A stretch of 64,000 nucleotides of DNA from positions 1-64,000 of the IMG/VR virus record IMGVR_UViG_3300020175_001039. One strand, 5' to 3'. The DNA is from a virus. The first letter of the stretch is position 1, and every line of letters begins with the position of its first letter. The translations under genes and the position numbers were made by a program. Positions 35,197-42,702 of this stretch are shown here, one piece after another. The notes beneath the pieces are model-generated. The model searched no databases. It was given only the letters and a program-made list of their open reading frames with translations, and was not told the origin of the DNA.

Positions 35197-35458
35197 GTGA
35201 TAATTTTACAACCGTAAATTTGTGTGTATTAAACTTTTTATTCAGCCTGTCTGCTAAATTAAAGGCGTGGCCGCTGTTGCTGAAACTTACCTTTTTATAC
35301 TTTGGTCCTGGATAGTTAACTAGTGTATTTAAAGAACGAATATTAATTGGCTTATTTTCATAATAGACTGCATAGATTGCACCTGCTTCCAAAATTTGTT
35401 CTGTATTGTATTGCTTGTCACTAATCTCTATAATGATATTTGGTTTAGGTCTAGCCAT
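35156..35458 (-). CDS. Conserved T4-like phage hypothetical protein (100 aa)
   Basis: MARPKPNIIIEISDKQY at the start and YPGPKYKKVSFSNSGHAFNLADRLNKKF in the centre are similar to a small protein I recall from T4-like cyanophages; function unknown. Strong AGGAGAG ribosome site, and an exact TATAAATA box upstream (35482-35489). Confidence 0.68.
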   Translation of the reverse strand: MARPKPNIIIEISDKQYNTEQILEAGAIYAVYYENKPINIRSLNTLVNYPGPKYKKVSFSNSGHAFNLADRLNKKFNTHKFTVVKLSHGETITRDGKSPE

Positions 35459-35481
35459 GTAATATTTCTCTCCTGTATGTA

Positions 35482-35489
35482 TATTTATA
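35482..35489 (-). promoter_or_regulatory. Candidate T4-type late promoter
   Basis: Minus-strand TATAAATA in a true intergenic gap, 24 bases before the ATG at 35458. With transcription starting about six bases downstream, the leader would just include the AGGAGAG ribosome site. Confidence 0.55.
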
Positions 35490-35516
35490 CAAATTTGCAG
35501 GAAGGACGCATAATAG

Positions 35517-35975
35517 CTATCGGTTGTGCCTTTTCAAATCTAAATTCATCTCCCATTCCGTGGGATATGGTCCAGAATATTCATATTTGGTTAGTGTATC
35601 CAGCTTAGGACAATAGCTTGGTAGCCATTTCTTAAACTTAATGATGTAATAACCAGCCGCAAATATACTTTTACCAGTAGCAGTCTTTTTATATAATGGA
35701 AGATTACCATCATGTTCATATTCAATTGGATTAGAGAAGCTGCACGGAAACTTTTCTGAAAATCTTGTTACATATGACTCGGCTTTATTGTCACTCGTGT
35801 CTTTTGTCTGCAAGGTAAAAAGTTCATCTACATCAGTTAACATCTCAAGAGTGTTTGACTTTTGATTAAAAAATTCATACATTGAGTCATTTACACGGCG
35901 AAGTGTTCCCACCTTTCCGTGCTTGGTATTAACGATCCAATATTTGTCCTTGATAACTTCGTTTGCTGTATACAT
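35517..35975 (-). CDS. Conserved T4-like phage hypothetical protein (152 aa)
   Basis: The ATG at 35975, one base after the upstream stop, is preferred over one 54 bases earlier. Blocks YWIVNTKHGKVGTLRR (SH3-like strand) and NLPLYKKTATGKSIFAAGYYIIKF, then PSYCPKLDTLTKYEYSGPY, match a protein I recall in T4-like cyanophages. Function unknown. Confidence 0.65.
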   Translation of the reverse strand: MYTANEVIKDKYWIVNTKHGKVGTLRRVNDSMYEFFNQKSNTLEMLTDVDELFTLQTKDTSDNKAESYVTRFSEKFPCSFSNPIEYEHDGNLPLYKKTATGKSIFAAGYYIIKFKKWLPSYCPKLDTLTKYEYSGPYPTEWEMNLDLKRHNR

Positions 35976-35976
35976 A

Positions 35977-36303
35977 TCAACGCTTTGCGTGGCTGCCGTC
36001 ACAGTATGGCTTATTTTCACTCTTTCCACAACTGCATACTCCGCCCAGACGGCGGAAGCCAGTTACACTGGCGAGGCGAAAGCTGCGCCAGCCATTGGCA
36101 TTAATATCCCACACTACATGCACATTTTCGTTGGGTTCTCGATTGCGATTGATTTCATCTTCAGAAGCAACTGGGGTGGGTATTACACGTTTATGGAGTG
36201 TGCATGTCATTACACGTTGTTCTCCGTCTACTTTGTTAAACGTTACTTCAAAAATACCACGTTTAAGTTCATTCAGTGCGTCTTGATAGGATAAATTTTC
36301 CAT
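35977..36303 (-). CDS. Small phage protein fused to a CDGSH iron-sulfur motif
   Basis: 108 residues; start at 36303 after GGAGA, two bases from the exonuclease stop. Residues 15-80 (FEVTFNKVDGEQRVMTCTL ... VVWDINANGWRSFR) resemble a conserved small T4-type phage domain. The C-terminus holds a perfect CDGSH motif, C-x-C-x2-S-x3-P-x-C-D-G-S-H, with ligands Cys90, Cys92, Cys101 and His105, which binds a [2Fe-2S] cluster in mitoNEET-type proteins. The fusion is unusual. It could pass electrons or sense redox or iron state. Confidence 0.75.
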   Translation of the reverse strand: MENLSYQDALNELKRGIFEVTFNKVDGEQRVMTCTLHKRVIPTPVASEDEINRNREPNENVHVVWDINANGWRSFRLASVTGFRRLGGVCSCGKSENKPYCDGSHAKR

Positions 36304-36304
36304 G

Positions 36305-37297
36305 TTAGTCTCCATATGCTGAGTTAAGATATTTTGCATGATCGTTAGCGTTTTTACTTACGTTGTCCAATTGATACTTTCCACAAAAACGCATAAAATG
36401 AATGCCTACTTGAGGGATACGTTCTTTTTGTACCTGTTCAACAATAGCTGCGTCCAACTGTGCTTTTACTTCATCGGGCTGTTGTGTCAAGTCAATCAAG
36501 TGTACGTTGCGTTGATAGTCTTCCAATACACGATGCTCTACGCCTTCATGATCTACCCATCGCTGTAGCATGAAATTATTCCAGTTGTAGCCTTTGGTAT
36601 CTTTATCAGCATATGCTTCCAGCATACCAACCTTGTTCTTAGTGCCCTTCTTGCGTACGCCAGGGTATGCACTAAACACGTTATCAGCAGTGTCACCACG
36701 TACACACTTTTCGAACAACAGCCACTTAGGATCACCAATTACTTTGGGCTCCTTGGTCTTCTTGTCTTTTACTGGGCGACCACGGTCATCAAACACACCA
36801 TCGATTGTCATCAGATGTCCAGCAATGCCATTATATTGTGTTACGTTTTCATTAATAAGCTGATAGAAGTCACTGTCACTACTAACAATAACATGCTTGT
36901 CATCCGGATGGTTCTGGATCCAACGTGCAATAAAGTCATCAGCCTCACAGATTCTGTCCTGCAATACTGTTACATTTGTCTTCTCACGCATAAACCCTTG
37001 GAACTCATCAAATGCGTCCCAGAACTTCTGATCTTCAGCCTGTTGTGCATCTGTTTTTGCATCACGTACTTCTGCACGGTTACGCTTATACGGAGTATAA
37101 AAGTCCTTGCGCCAGCTACGCCCTTCCAAGCACACAACTACATGAGTACCGCCTTGGTCTCGCCATGTTTTATTAATACTGTTAAACATGATATGATAAC
37201 TCATAGCAATTTTAGTATCCATGTCATCGCCACGTACTACGTGACGAGCTCGCATGAACATATTAGCAGCATCTACCAGAATGTAAGTATTACTCAT
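36305..37297 (-). CDS. rnh: T4 RNase H-type 5'-3' exonuclease (flap endonuclease family)
   Basis: 330 residues. Metal-binding acidic residues occur in YILVDAANMF (Asp9), ICEADDFIA and IVSSDSDFYQL, followed by a helix-hairpin region with VRGDTADNV and GVRKKGTKNK. The basic arch segment RKDFYTPYKRNRAEVRD is present. Such enzymes remove RNA primers and 5' flaps during phage DNA replication. Terminal start at ATG after GAGAACCTC (weak site). Confidence 0.85.
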   Translation of the reverse strand: MSNTYILVDAANMFMRARHVVRGDDMDTKIAMSYHIMFNSINKTWRDQGGTHVVVCLEGRSWRKDFYTPYKRNRAEVRDAKTDAQQAEDQKFWDAFDEFQGFMREKTNVTVLQDRICEADDFIARWIQNHPDDKHVIVSSDSDFYQLINENVTQYNGIAGHLMTIDGVFDDRGRPVKDKKTKEPKVIGDPKWLLFEKCVRGDTADNVFSAYPGVRKKGTKNKVGMLEAYADKDTKGYNWNNFMLQRWVDHEGVEHRVLEDYQRNVHLIDLTQQPDEVKAQLDAAIVEQVQKERIPQVGIHFMRFCGKYQLDNVSKNANDHAKYLNSAYGD

Positions 37298-37307
37298 GAG
37301 GTTCTCT

Positions 37308-37496
37308 CTATGTTAGGATTTCAGTTTCAAGAGCTACAATCTTTTCTTTTAGTAGCAATTTCTCTTGTTTAAGAGCCTTAATTTCTTGGTCAGTGGCAAT
37401 AGACGTAATCTCAATAATCTTGCTATCAAGATCACGATGCTTATTTGTCAAACTTGTCAAATAACGCTTTTTACTATTAATAGTACCAGTACCCAT
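37308..37496 (-). CDS. Small coiled-coil protein, DUF465-like
   Basis: 62 residues. NKHRDLDSKIIEI, then EIKALKQEKLLLKEKIVALE is the pattern of the DUF465/YdcH family of short helical proteins. AAAGGAGA ribosome site and a good promoter (37523-37551) just upstream; it heads the transcript that includes the exonuclease. Confidence 0.68.
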   Translation of the reverse strand: MGTGTINSKKRYLTSLTNKHRDLDSKIIEITSIATDQEIKALKQEKLLLKEKIVALETEILT

Positions 37497-37522
37497 GTTG
37501 TATCTCCTTTATGTTATTCTTT

Positions 37523-37551
37523 ATAATAGCATATGAATTATCACAAGTCAA
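37523..37551 (-). promoter_or_regulatory. Sigma70-type promoter
   Basis: Minus strand TTGACT (37546-37551), 17-base spacer, TATTAT (37523-37528), 27 bases before the ATG of the small coiled-coil gene. The -35 box overlaps the stop region of the sulfotransferase-like gene. Confidence 0.75.
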
Positions 37552-38213
37552 CTGGAAATTAATTCAAAATTGTAGCCGCACTCTTGAATAAATCTTAAAT
37601 TTTCTCTGTGGTAAGATTCAATTATATTCTTGTAATTTGGATCATAATCAACGTCTAAAAAGTCACACATTTTTTTAAGTTGATTTTCAGTATCATAGTG
37701 TACCATCTCGTGATATTCAATATCAAGTACCTTAATATTATTTTTCCGTGCTATCCAGGACAAGAACTTATAATGTTTAGCATATTTCAACTGTTTTAGG
37801 TTTGAGTATGTTGGTTTATTAGTAATGTTTAACCTTAAATTATGTTTTAAAGTGGCCAAATTATTAGCATAGTCTGAGCTTTTTGTAGTTTGGATAATGA
37901 TTACTTTTTTATTTTTAAGTGCCCTGAGATGCTCCTTATAGCGTGAAGCAGTGTATCGTTCGCTACCATATGCGTAAAATCCAGGGCCACGAAACCACAG
38001 GTTTATGTGGCTATGGCTAATGAGTTCATTATTTTTAGAATCATAGTATTCATTACTTAAACTATTATATTTTCCATGATACTTATAATTTAACAAATAA
38101 GTGCTTATAAAATAATGAAAAAAATTGCCGCCAGAGCCTCCGCGGAACACGACAGTGACCTCCCCAAAGATTTCTAGATCCTGGTATATTGGAGGATTAT
38201 ACTTCTTCAGCAA
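37548..38213 (-). CDS. Sulfotransferase-like protein, third type
   Basis: 221 residues from a TTG (38213). A GTG with a strong GGGGAGG site exists about 65 bases later but would remove the strand before the loop. VTVVFRGGSGGNFFHYF is the phosphosulfate-loop-like motif, and the C-terminal VLDIEYHEMV...L...CDFLDVDYDPN resembles the final helices of carbohydrate sulfotransferases. Not closely related to the two copies near 22-24 kb. Very lysine/tyrosine-rich. Confidence 0.6.
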   Translation of the reverse strand: MLKKYNPPIYQDLEIFGEVTVVFRGGSGGNFFHYFISTYLLNYKYHGKYNSLSNEYYDSKNNELISHSHINLWFRGPGFYAYGSERYTASRYKEHLRALKNKKVIIIQTTKSSDYANNLATLKHNLRLNITNKPTYSNLKQLKYAKHYKFLSWIARKNNIKVLDIEYHEMVHYDTENQLKKMCDFLDVDYDPNYKNIIESYHRENLRFIQECGYNFELISS

Positions 38214-38466
38214 TTTGTCTGCACAATCCAGTAAACCATGAATCTACGATTTCACTTTCGTCTTGTCCACTGTAACCAGAGTCAAGTAGTTTGCGAACAA
38301 AAATCTCGTTCCACTCCAATTCAAAATAGCCATCGCTTGGATTTTCTGGATCAATATTAGTGCTTAGTACACGCACATATGGTTCACCACGTGCTGTTGC
38401 TTTATCTTTGTCAGACAAAGGCTCCGAAGAGCCTTTGCCAAATAAACTTTTAATTTTCTGTAACAT
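38197..38466 (-). CDS. Conserved T4-like phage hypothetical protein (89 aa)
   Basis: Start at 38466, forming TAATG with the MetK stop. Contains LSDKDKATARGEPYVRVLSTNID, then DGYFELEWNE.F and DSWFTGLCRQI, a set I recall from a small T4-like cyanophage protein of unknown function. Overlaps the next gene by 17 bases. Confidence 0.66.
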   Translation of the reverse strand: MLQKIKSLFGKGSSEPLSDKDKATARGEPYVRVLSTNIDPENPSDGYFELEWNEIFVRKLLDSGYSGQDESEIVDSWFTGLCRQIAEEV

Positions 38467-39560
38467 TAGATTTTCTCCCATGGAACGTCTTTGTCTCCAA
38501 AGTGTCCGTATACACAGTTTTCACTGTAGTTGTAGAAGTTAAACATATCAAACTTTCGAATAATTCCCAATGGAGTCATATTTTGTGTAGCGATCCAGTT
38601 TTCAAGTGCCTGTACGTTAGCCCCATCATTGCAGTCAATATACACTGCCATTGGCGCTTTTACTCCGATGGCGTATGAGAGTTGGATCGTCGCCCAGTCG
38701 CAATATCCTTTGGCCACCGCCTGTTTTGCAAGCCATCTTGCCATGTAGGCTGCTGATCGGTCAACCTTTGTTGGATCTTTGCCAGAAAAAGCGCCGCCGC
38801 CATGGGGAGCATAGCCCCCATAAGTATCAACGATAATCTTGCGTCCAGTAAGGCCAGTATCACCGTCAGGGCCACCAATAACAAAATTCCCAGTGGGATT
38901 AATAAAAAATTTAGTATGTTTCTCATTATACAATTCTCCAAGCTCATCAATACAAACCTGTCTTGCAATCTCTATTGCACTGTCTCCACGTTTGTCTGCG
39001 TGTTGAGTACTACATACTACATTAGTTGCATATGCTGGCTTGCCGTCAATATATTTAATACTAACTTGGCTTTTTGCATCCGGACCCAATACATCTTTGT
39101 TATTCTGTCGCATCACATCCAGTGTTTTTAGAATTTCATGACTATAGTGGATGGGCGCTGGCATCATACTTGGCGTATCATTACATGCATAGCCGAACAT
39201 AATGCCCTGATCGCCTGCGCCAAAATTATCTGTACCCAATCCAATGTCACCACTTTGTGCGTGGATTTCGTTGTATACTTTTAAATTTTGCCAATGAAAT
39301 CCTTCTTGTTCGTATCCAATTTCACGTACCTTATCGCGAATAATTTCATCTACTTGTTCTTTAGTGATATTAAAGTTTTTCACTTCTCCTGCCACTGTAA
39401 CCATATTAGTTGTAACAAGTGTTTCAATTGCAACACGGGTCGTCTCGTCCCCATTGCGTAATCCTGCATCCAATAGTGCGTCACTGATTTGGTCAGCGAC
39501 TTTATCTGGATGACCAGCACTAACTGATTCGCTTGTGAAGGTGTAATTACCTTTGTTCAT
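38466..39560 (-). CDS. metK: S-adenosylmethionine synthetase
   Basis: 364 residues, slightly shorter than bacterial MetK (about 384). The N-terminal ESVSAGHPDKVADQISD (methionine and ATP site), GAGDQGIMFGYA signature and GGGAFSGKDPTKVDRSAAY loop are intact. It makes SAM from methionine and ATP. In a genome with many radical-SAM proteins and methyltransferases, extra SAM supply is the obvious role. ATGA joins it to the SufE gene downstream of its start side. Host-derived by descent. Confidence 0.95.
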   Translation of the reverse strand: MNKGNYTFTSESVSAGHPDKVADQISDALLDAGLRNGDETTRVAIETLVTTNMVTVAGEVKNFNITKEQVDEIIRDKVREIGYEQEGFHWQNLKVYNEIHAQSGDIGLGTDNFGAGDQGIMFGYACNDTPSMMPAPIHYSHEILKTLDVMRQNNKDVLGPDAKSQVSIKYIDGKPAYATNVVCSTQHADKRGDSAIEIARQVCIDELGELYNEKHTKFFINPTGNFVIGGPDGDTGLTGRKIIVDTYGGYAPHGGGAFSGKDPTKVDRSAAYMARWLAKQAVAKGYCDWATIQLSYAIGVKAPMAVYIDCNDGANVQALENWIATQNMTPLGIIRKFDMFNFYNYSENCVYGHFGDKDVPWEKI

Positions 39561-39952
39561 AGTTTACCTACCTTATATATAATAGTTTTTATTAAGCTGC
39601 CAAGACCATTACGGCGTTGTGCCGTCAACAGCTCTTTAATTCCCAGTGCTTCTAAGTCACTTGGTTCAATTGCTTTAGCTTGTGATAATGGTATACCACT
39701 AAAACAATCACATACAATATGCGTGATTCCTTTTGTAATCATTGCATCGCTATCGTATTTTACTTGTACAATACCTTCTTCATTAAATGCTGATACCCAA
39801 ATTTGACTCATGCATCCATCAATTTTGTTATAATCAGTCTTGAAAGCGTCATCCAATGTTGCTGATTTTTTTGCAAGATCAATCAAATGTACTAGACGAT
39901 CATCATCGTCCAACCACTCCATCTCCTCTGCCCAATTATTTATCTTATCCAT
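39557..39952 (-). CDS. sufE: SufE-like sulfur acceptor protein
   Basis: 131 residues from the ATG at 39952. IDGCMSQIWVSA holds the acceptor cysteine in the place of the SufE motif GC.SQVW, and the helical ends (NNWAEEMEWLDDDDRLVHLIDL, ...LTAQRRNGLGSLIKTI) fit the family. SufE takes sulfur from cysteine desulfurase for Fe-S cluster assembly; together with radical-SAM genes it could raise the cluster supply. The gene is downstream of the DNA methyltransferase and overlaps metK by four bases. Confidence 0.85.
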   Translation of the reverse strand: MDKINNWAEEMEWLDDDDRLVHLIDLAKKSATLDDAFKTDYNKIDGCMSQIWVSAFNEEGIVQVKYDSDAMITKGITHIVCDCFSGIPLSQAKAIEPSDLEALGIKELLTAQRRNGLGSLIKTIIYKVGKL

Positions 39953-39953
39953 G

Positions 39954-41072
39954 TTATACTTTCTTTTTGAAGACATATACACCTTCAAATTTTTCTCTGC
40001 CTGCTAGTTTATCGTTACCTACTCCAGGGCGTGTGTTGAGCATCATCTTAATTGTCTTGGTGTGTTCAAAACCTAATTTTTCGGCTGTAGCAATCCATTT
40101 ATCAACTACTTCTACTGGTTCTTTCTGGCTGTATGTTTTATAATCTGCAATATTTGTAGCAAACGTTCCAGTTGATTTTAATCCACGATGTATGTTAATC
40201 ATAGTTGGTTCAACGTAACCTTCAAACCATTCATCCAGTGTAGTATAATTAACCATACACTGAGTAGGTTCATCACTATACTTTTCTAAGTTAAAGTATG
40301 GCGGAGAGCTGAATGCCAAATCAATATTCTCTGATTGGTAATTTTCACTAACGTCTTGGATAATTTCACTATTGGTATTTAAAAATGTATTTAAGTATTT
40401 TAGATAGTTATATGTCTCAGTGTTTGGATCTGTTCCAACATATGTATATCTCATATTACTACTACTTATGCCTAATAACCTGCCGCCATAACCACAACTG
40501 TAATCGTATACCCTGCCCCACATTACTGGGCATAGATGCTCTACGATAGCACGTGCATTCTGCGCTTTGAAGTTGGTAACATTCTCTCCAGTCACTAACT
40601 CTAATGCTCTGCGCATTGCTGTAGGGTATACTAGTTTGTTGCCTTCTCTAAATTCAAAACAGATTCTGATAGCACGTTTTAGTTTTGCATCATCGTAAAA
40701 TCTATCCTTTAATGAATTTGATCCTCTACCTTTTGGTTCTGCTGTTTGCATGTTGGTAAAGATAAATCTGTTAATGGTTTGACCTGCATTGTTTCCGAGT
40801 CCAATTCGTCCAGAAGACACACCGTTATATGACTTGGCTCGAAACCCTCGGACAGCGTCTCGAATTCCTTGCTCAGTGTAATATACCACAGGGACAAGCC
40901 CACGATTGCGGTAGAGATTAAAAACGCTATCAATAGTTCCTTCAGGATCTGCCGCATATGTTTCTTTCGTGTGTTTATCAAATTCAGGATACAGGTCTTC
41001 ATAACCAGTAAACTCATCCCCGAAGATGTGTTCAGATTTTATACCCCAAAAATCATAAATCTTATCTATCAT
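39954..41072 (-). CDS. DNA methyltransferase-like protein (N6-adenine/N4-cytosine type)
   Basis: 372 residues from the ATG at 41072 (AGGAAAA site). VYDYSCGYGGRLL at 188-200 is the SAM-binding motif and AFSSPPYF at 253-260 is the catalytic (D/N/S)PP(Y/F) motif; the order fits a gamma/beta-type enzyme. The C-terminus has TRPGVGNDKLAGREKFEGVYVF. It may protect phage DNA from restriction or mark it. Target sequence unknown. No restriction partner beside it. Confidence 0.82.
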   Translation of the reverse strand: MIDKIYDFWGIKSEHIFGDEFTGYEDLYPEFDKHTKETYAADPEGTIDSVFNLYRNRGLVPVVYYTEQGIRDAVRGFRAKSYNGVSSGRIGLGNNAGQTINRFIFTNMQTAEPKGRGSNSLKDRFYDDAKLKRAIRICFEFREGNKLVYPTAMRRALELVTGENVTNFKAQNARAIVEHLCPVMWGRVYDYSCGYGGRLLGISSSNMRYTYVGTDPNTETYNYLKYLNTFLNTNSEIIQDVSENYQSENIDLAFSSPPYFNLEKYSDEPTQCMVNYTTLDEWFEGYVEPTMINIHRGLKSTGTFATNIADYKTYSQKEPVEVVDKWIATAEKLGFEHTKTIKMMLNTRPGVGNDKLAGREKFEGVYVFKKKV

Positions 41073-41253
41073 TATTTTCCTGTCGCAATCTAAATGGAGT
41101 ATAAATGTTATCCCAAATATAAAAAATACTATAAGCACCTATGCCACCAATAAACATTGATAGCCAATTACCGCTAAACAATGCTATTTGTATATTGCCC
41201 CATAAAAAGTCTGCCGCAAAAAATGCCGCAATATAATCATACCATCTGATCAT
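41062..41253 (-). CDS. Small membrane protein (63 aa)
   Basis: Start at 41253, making ATGA with the stop of the small gene upstream. Two hydrophobic segments: YIAAFFAADFLWGNIQIALF and WLSMFIGGIGAYSIFYIW, and a charged C-terminus. Inner-membrane location likely. Function unknown. Confidence 0.6.
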   Translation of the reverse strand: MIRWYDYIAAFFAADFLWGNIQIALFSGNWLSMFIGGIGAYSIFYIWDNIYTPFRLRQENNDR

Positions 41254-41414
41254 CCGAATACCGCCCATACTAAAAAAAGTATAAGCATCCATCCAAAGAA
41301 GCCTATACCATTACTACCAACTAGACCTTTGCTTTTCGCACAATCATAACAATAGCGATACTTCTTTGGAGTTTGCTTACTACAAAAAAACGCATCACAT
41401 GTTTTCTTACTCAT
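41250..41414 (-). CDS. Tiny Cys-rich membrane protein (54 aa)
   Basis: Begins MSKKTCDAFFCSKQTPKK and has a second CxxC (YCYDC), a zinc-ribbon-like four-cysteine head, followed by a hydrophobic segment GFFGWMLILFLVWAVFG at the end. Its ATG overlaps the stop of the gene upstream (TAATG) and its stop overlaps the next start (ATGA), which is good evidence for a real gene in spite of its size. Confidence 0.6.
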   Translation of the reverse strand: MSKKTCDAFFCSKQTPKKYRYCYDCAKSKGLVGSNGIGFFGWMLILFLVWAVFG

Positions 41415-41527
41415 TAAATTAAGCCCTTCTTACGCAACTTTTCATCTAGCTCTTCATACATTTTAATCGGAGCCTTCATTGCTTTTTCGTGCTGTGCGTT
41501 TTTATACTCTCTAAGTTCCCCAGGCAT
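41414..41527 (-). CDS. Tiny charged protein (37 aa)
   Basis: Starts MPGELREYKNAQHEKAM within the last codons of queE and ends KLRKKGLI, with its stop in a TAATG with the next small gene. Highly charged helix. Longer versions of this frame would run inside queE and are rejected. Weak ribosome site (GGAA). Confidence 0.45.
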   Translation of the reverse strand: MPGELREYKNAQHEKAMKAPIKMYEELDEKLRKKGLI

Positions 41528-42404
41528 TTCCGAATAAGCTAATGTGGAGTCTTGGACTGAATCGCCATCCTCTTGCCATACAGGCTTCCGCCACGTCTTT
41601 AACGTTGAGGGAATATTCTTCACTGCGTCCGCCCATTGGCATAAGGTATACTGGACATTGTATCCCGGCATCTGCATAAGTTGCAACAGCCCTTTCGACT
41701 TCTTCAAAGTCAGACTCAGTAGCAACAACAAATTTGAAATACATGTTGCTATCAGTAACACAGGAATACTCACTAGCAATGTTAGGCTTGATAGCATCAT
41801 CCCAAGACTCGCCCGAAACGGAGAGTTTTGGTGAACAACTAAATGTGACTGTAATTCTGTCTGAATTGTTGAGATAATTGTACAGTTCATCGTGTAAAGG
41901 TTGTGTAGTGTTTGTTTCAAATGTAACATTTTTTAAATCCGCCATACGTGGGTGTTCGAATAATTCTACGTAAAGTCGTTGCCACGCTAACAACGGCTCG
42001 CCGCCTGTGAGAATAAGATGGATATCTTGTCCATCATCTTGTGTCCATTTACCTTGAGGAGTCAAAGAAAGCAAATGCTCTACTACTTCATCAATAGTTG
42101 CCAGCTTGTTGAAGTCTTTAAACTCTGGATAGATACTTGCATATGTATCACAGCCTGTGTGAACAATAGGAAGATCTTCAAATGTTTTAGTCTTCTCAAT
42201 AATACCATCATCCAACAATGCCTTTACTTCTGCATTGTAACGCTGACCTTCTGCATGTTGTTCCCAACGATCTTTCTTTGTATCTACACCAAAGTTCATA
42301 CAACGGAAGTTACAACCAAAGGTACGTAGGAATACACTTGGTACCCCTACAAACTGGCCTTCGCCCTGTACGCTATAAAACGCTTCTGAATATCTTAGTT
42401 TCAT
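41511..42404 (-). CDS. queE: 7-carboxy-7-deazaguanine synthase QueE-like radical-SAM protein
   Basis: 297 residues from the ATG at 42404 (AAGGA site). The start SEAFYSVQGEGQFVG and LTGGEPLLAWQ are the QueE substrate and SAM motifs. Cluster cysteines are Cys31 and Cys35 in GCNFRCMNFG; the third position of CxxxCxxC is Phe38, with Cys84 in HTGCDTY as possible replacement. A long insert of about 55 residues lies between. QueE makes CDG from carboxytetrahydropterin in the 7-deazaguanine route with FolE and QueD, both in this window. Confidence 0.85.
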   Translation of the reverse strand: MKLRYSEAFYSVQGEGQFVGVPSVFLRTFGCNFRCMNFGVDTKKDRWEQHAEGQRYNAEVKALLDDGIIEKTKTFEDLPIVHTGCDTYASIYPEFKDFNKLATIDEVVEHLLSLTPQGKWTQDDGQDIHLILTGGEPLLAWQRLYVELFEHPRMADLKNVTFETNTTQPLHDELYNYLNNSDRITVTFSCSPKLSVSGESWDDAIKPNIASEYSCVTDSNMYFKFVVATESDFEEVERAVATYADAGIQCPVYLMPMGGRSEEYSLNVKDVAEACMARGWRFSPRLHISLFGNAWGT

Positions 42405-42541
42405 TTGTTTAGCATCCTTGCACATGTAAAGAAACTGTTTTCTTTCAAACAATCACTCCATTGATGATATGCAAGTGCTAGTACACCCGCAATAATTGCT
42501 GTTGACAGTACCAGTGTACTAATAATCTTAAGCCAATTCAT
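42401..42541 (-). CDS. Tiny single-span membrane protein (46 aa)
   Basis: MNWLKIISTLVLSTAIIAG then a short tail with two Cys: N-terminal hydrophobic helix and soluble tail. AAGGT ribosome site; ATGA overlaps at both ends (with queE and with the small gene upstream). Function unknown. Confidence 0.55.
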   Translation of the reverse strand: MNWLKIISTLVLSTAIIAGVLALAYHQWSDCLKENSFFTCARMLNK

Positions 42542-42702
42542 TTTGTAGTTACCTTCCGTAATGTCCATGAGCCATCTTTGTTATCAATCCACTCGATTGT
42601 ATCGCCAACACCAGCGTCCAGCGCCTCTAGCATTTCGTCAGTCAGCTCAAAGAACAGTTCATCACTGCCTTCAACTTGTTGTAGGGTTAATGTTTTTTGC
42701 AT
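42538..42702 (-). CDS. Tiny AbrB-like hypothetical protein (54 aa)
   Basis: The stretch ELTDEMLEALDAGVGDTIEW followed by DGSWTLRKV looks like the swapped-hairpin AbrB/SpoVT type (lpxelLexLglxxGDxvewxxxxxG). Similar small proteins occur in T4-like phages. GAGGT ribosome site. It overlaps the end of the UDP-sugar dehydrogenase gene by 32 bases and the next small gene by four. Confidence 0.6.
   Translation of the reverse strand: MQKTLTLQQVEGSDELFFELTDEMLEALDAGVGDTIEWIDNKDGSWTLRKVTTK

Noticed and set aside
35919-36294. Three overlapping plus-strand open frames of 60-120 codons
   Set aside because: They lie opposite the CDGSH gene and its neighbour, which have ribosome sites, stop-start coupling and recognisable motifs; the plus-strand products look like random low-complexity sequence.
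38660-38968. Minus-strand open frame with hydrophobic product inside metK
   Set aside because: Shadow of metK in another frame; metK motifs run without break through it.
41528-41929. Extension of the 37-residue gene into a 171-residue protein
   Set aside because: The extra part lies inside queE in another frame and has a Leu/Ser-rich composition without ribosome site; only the 3' 114 bases look real.
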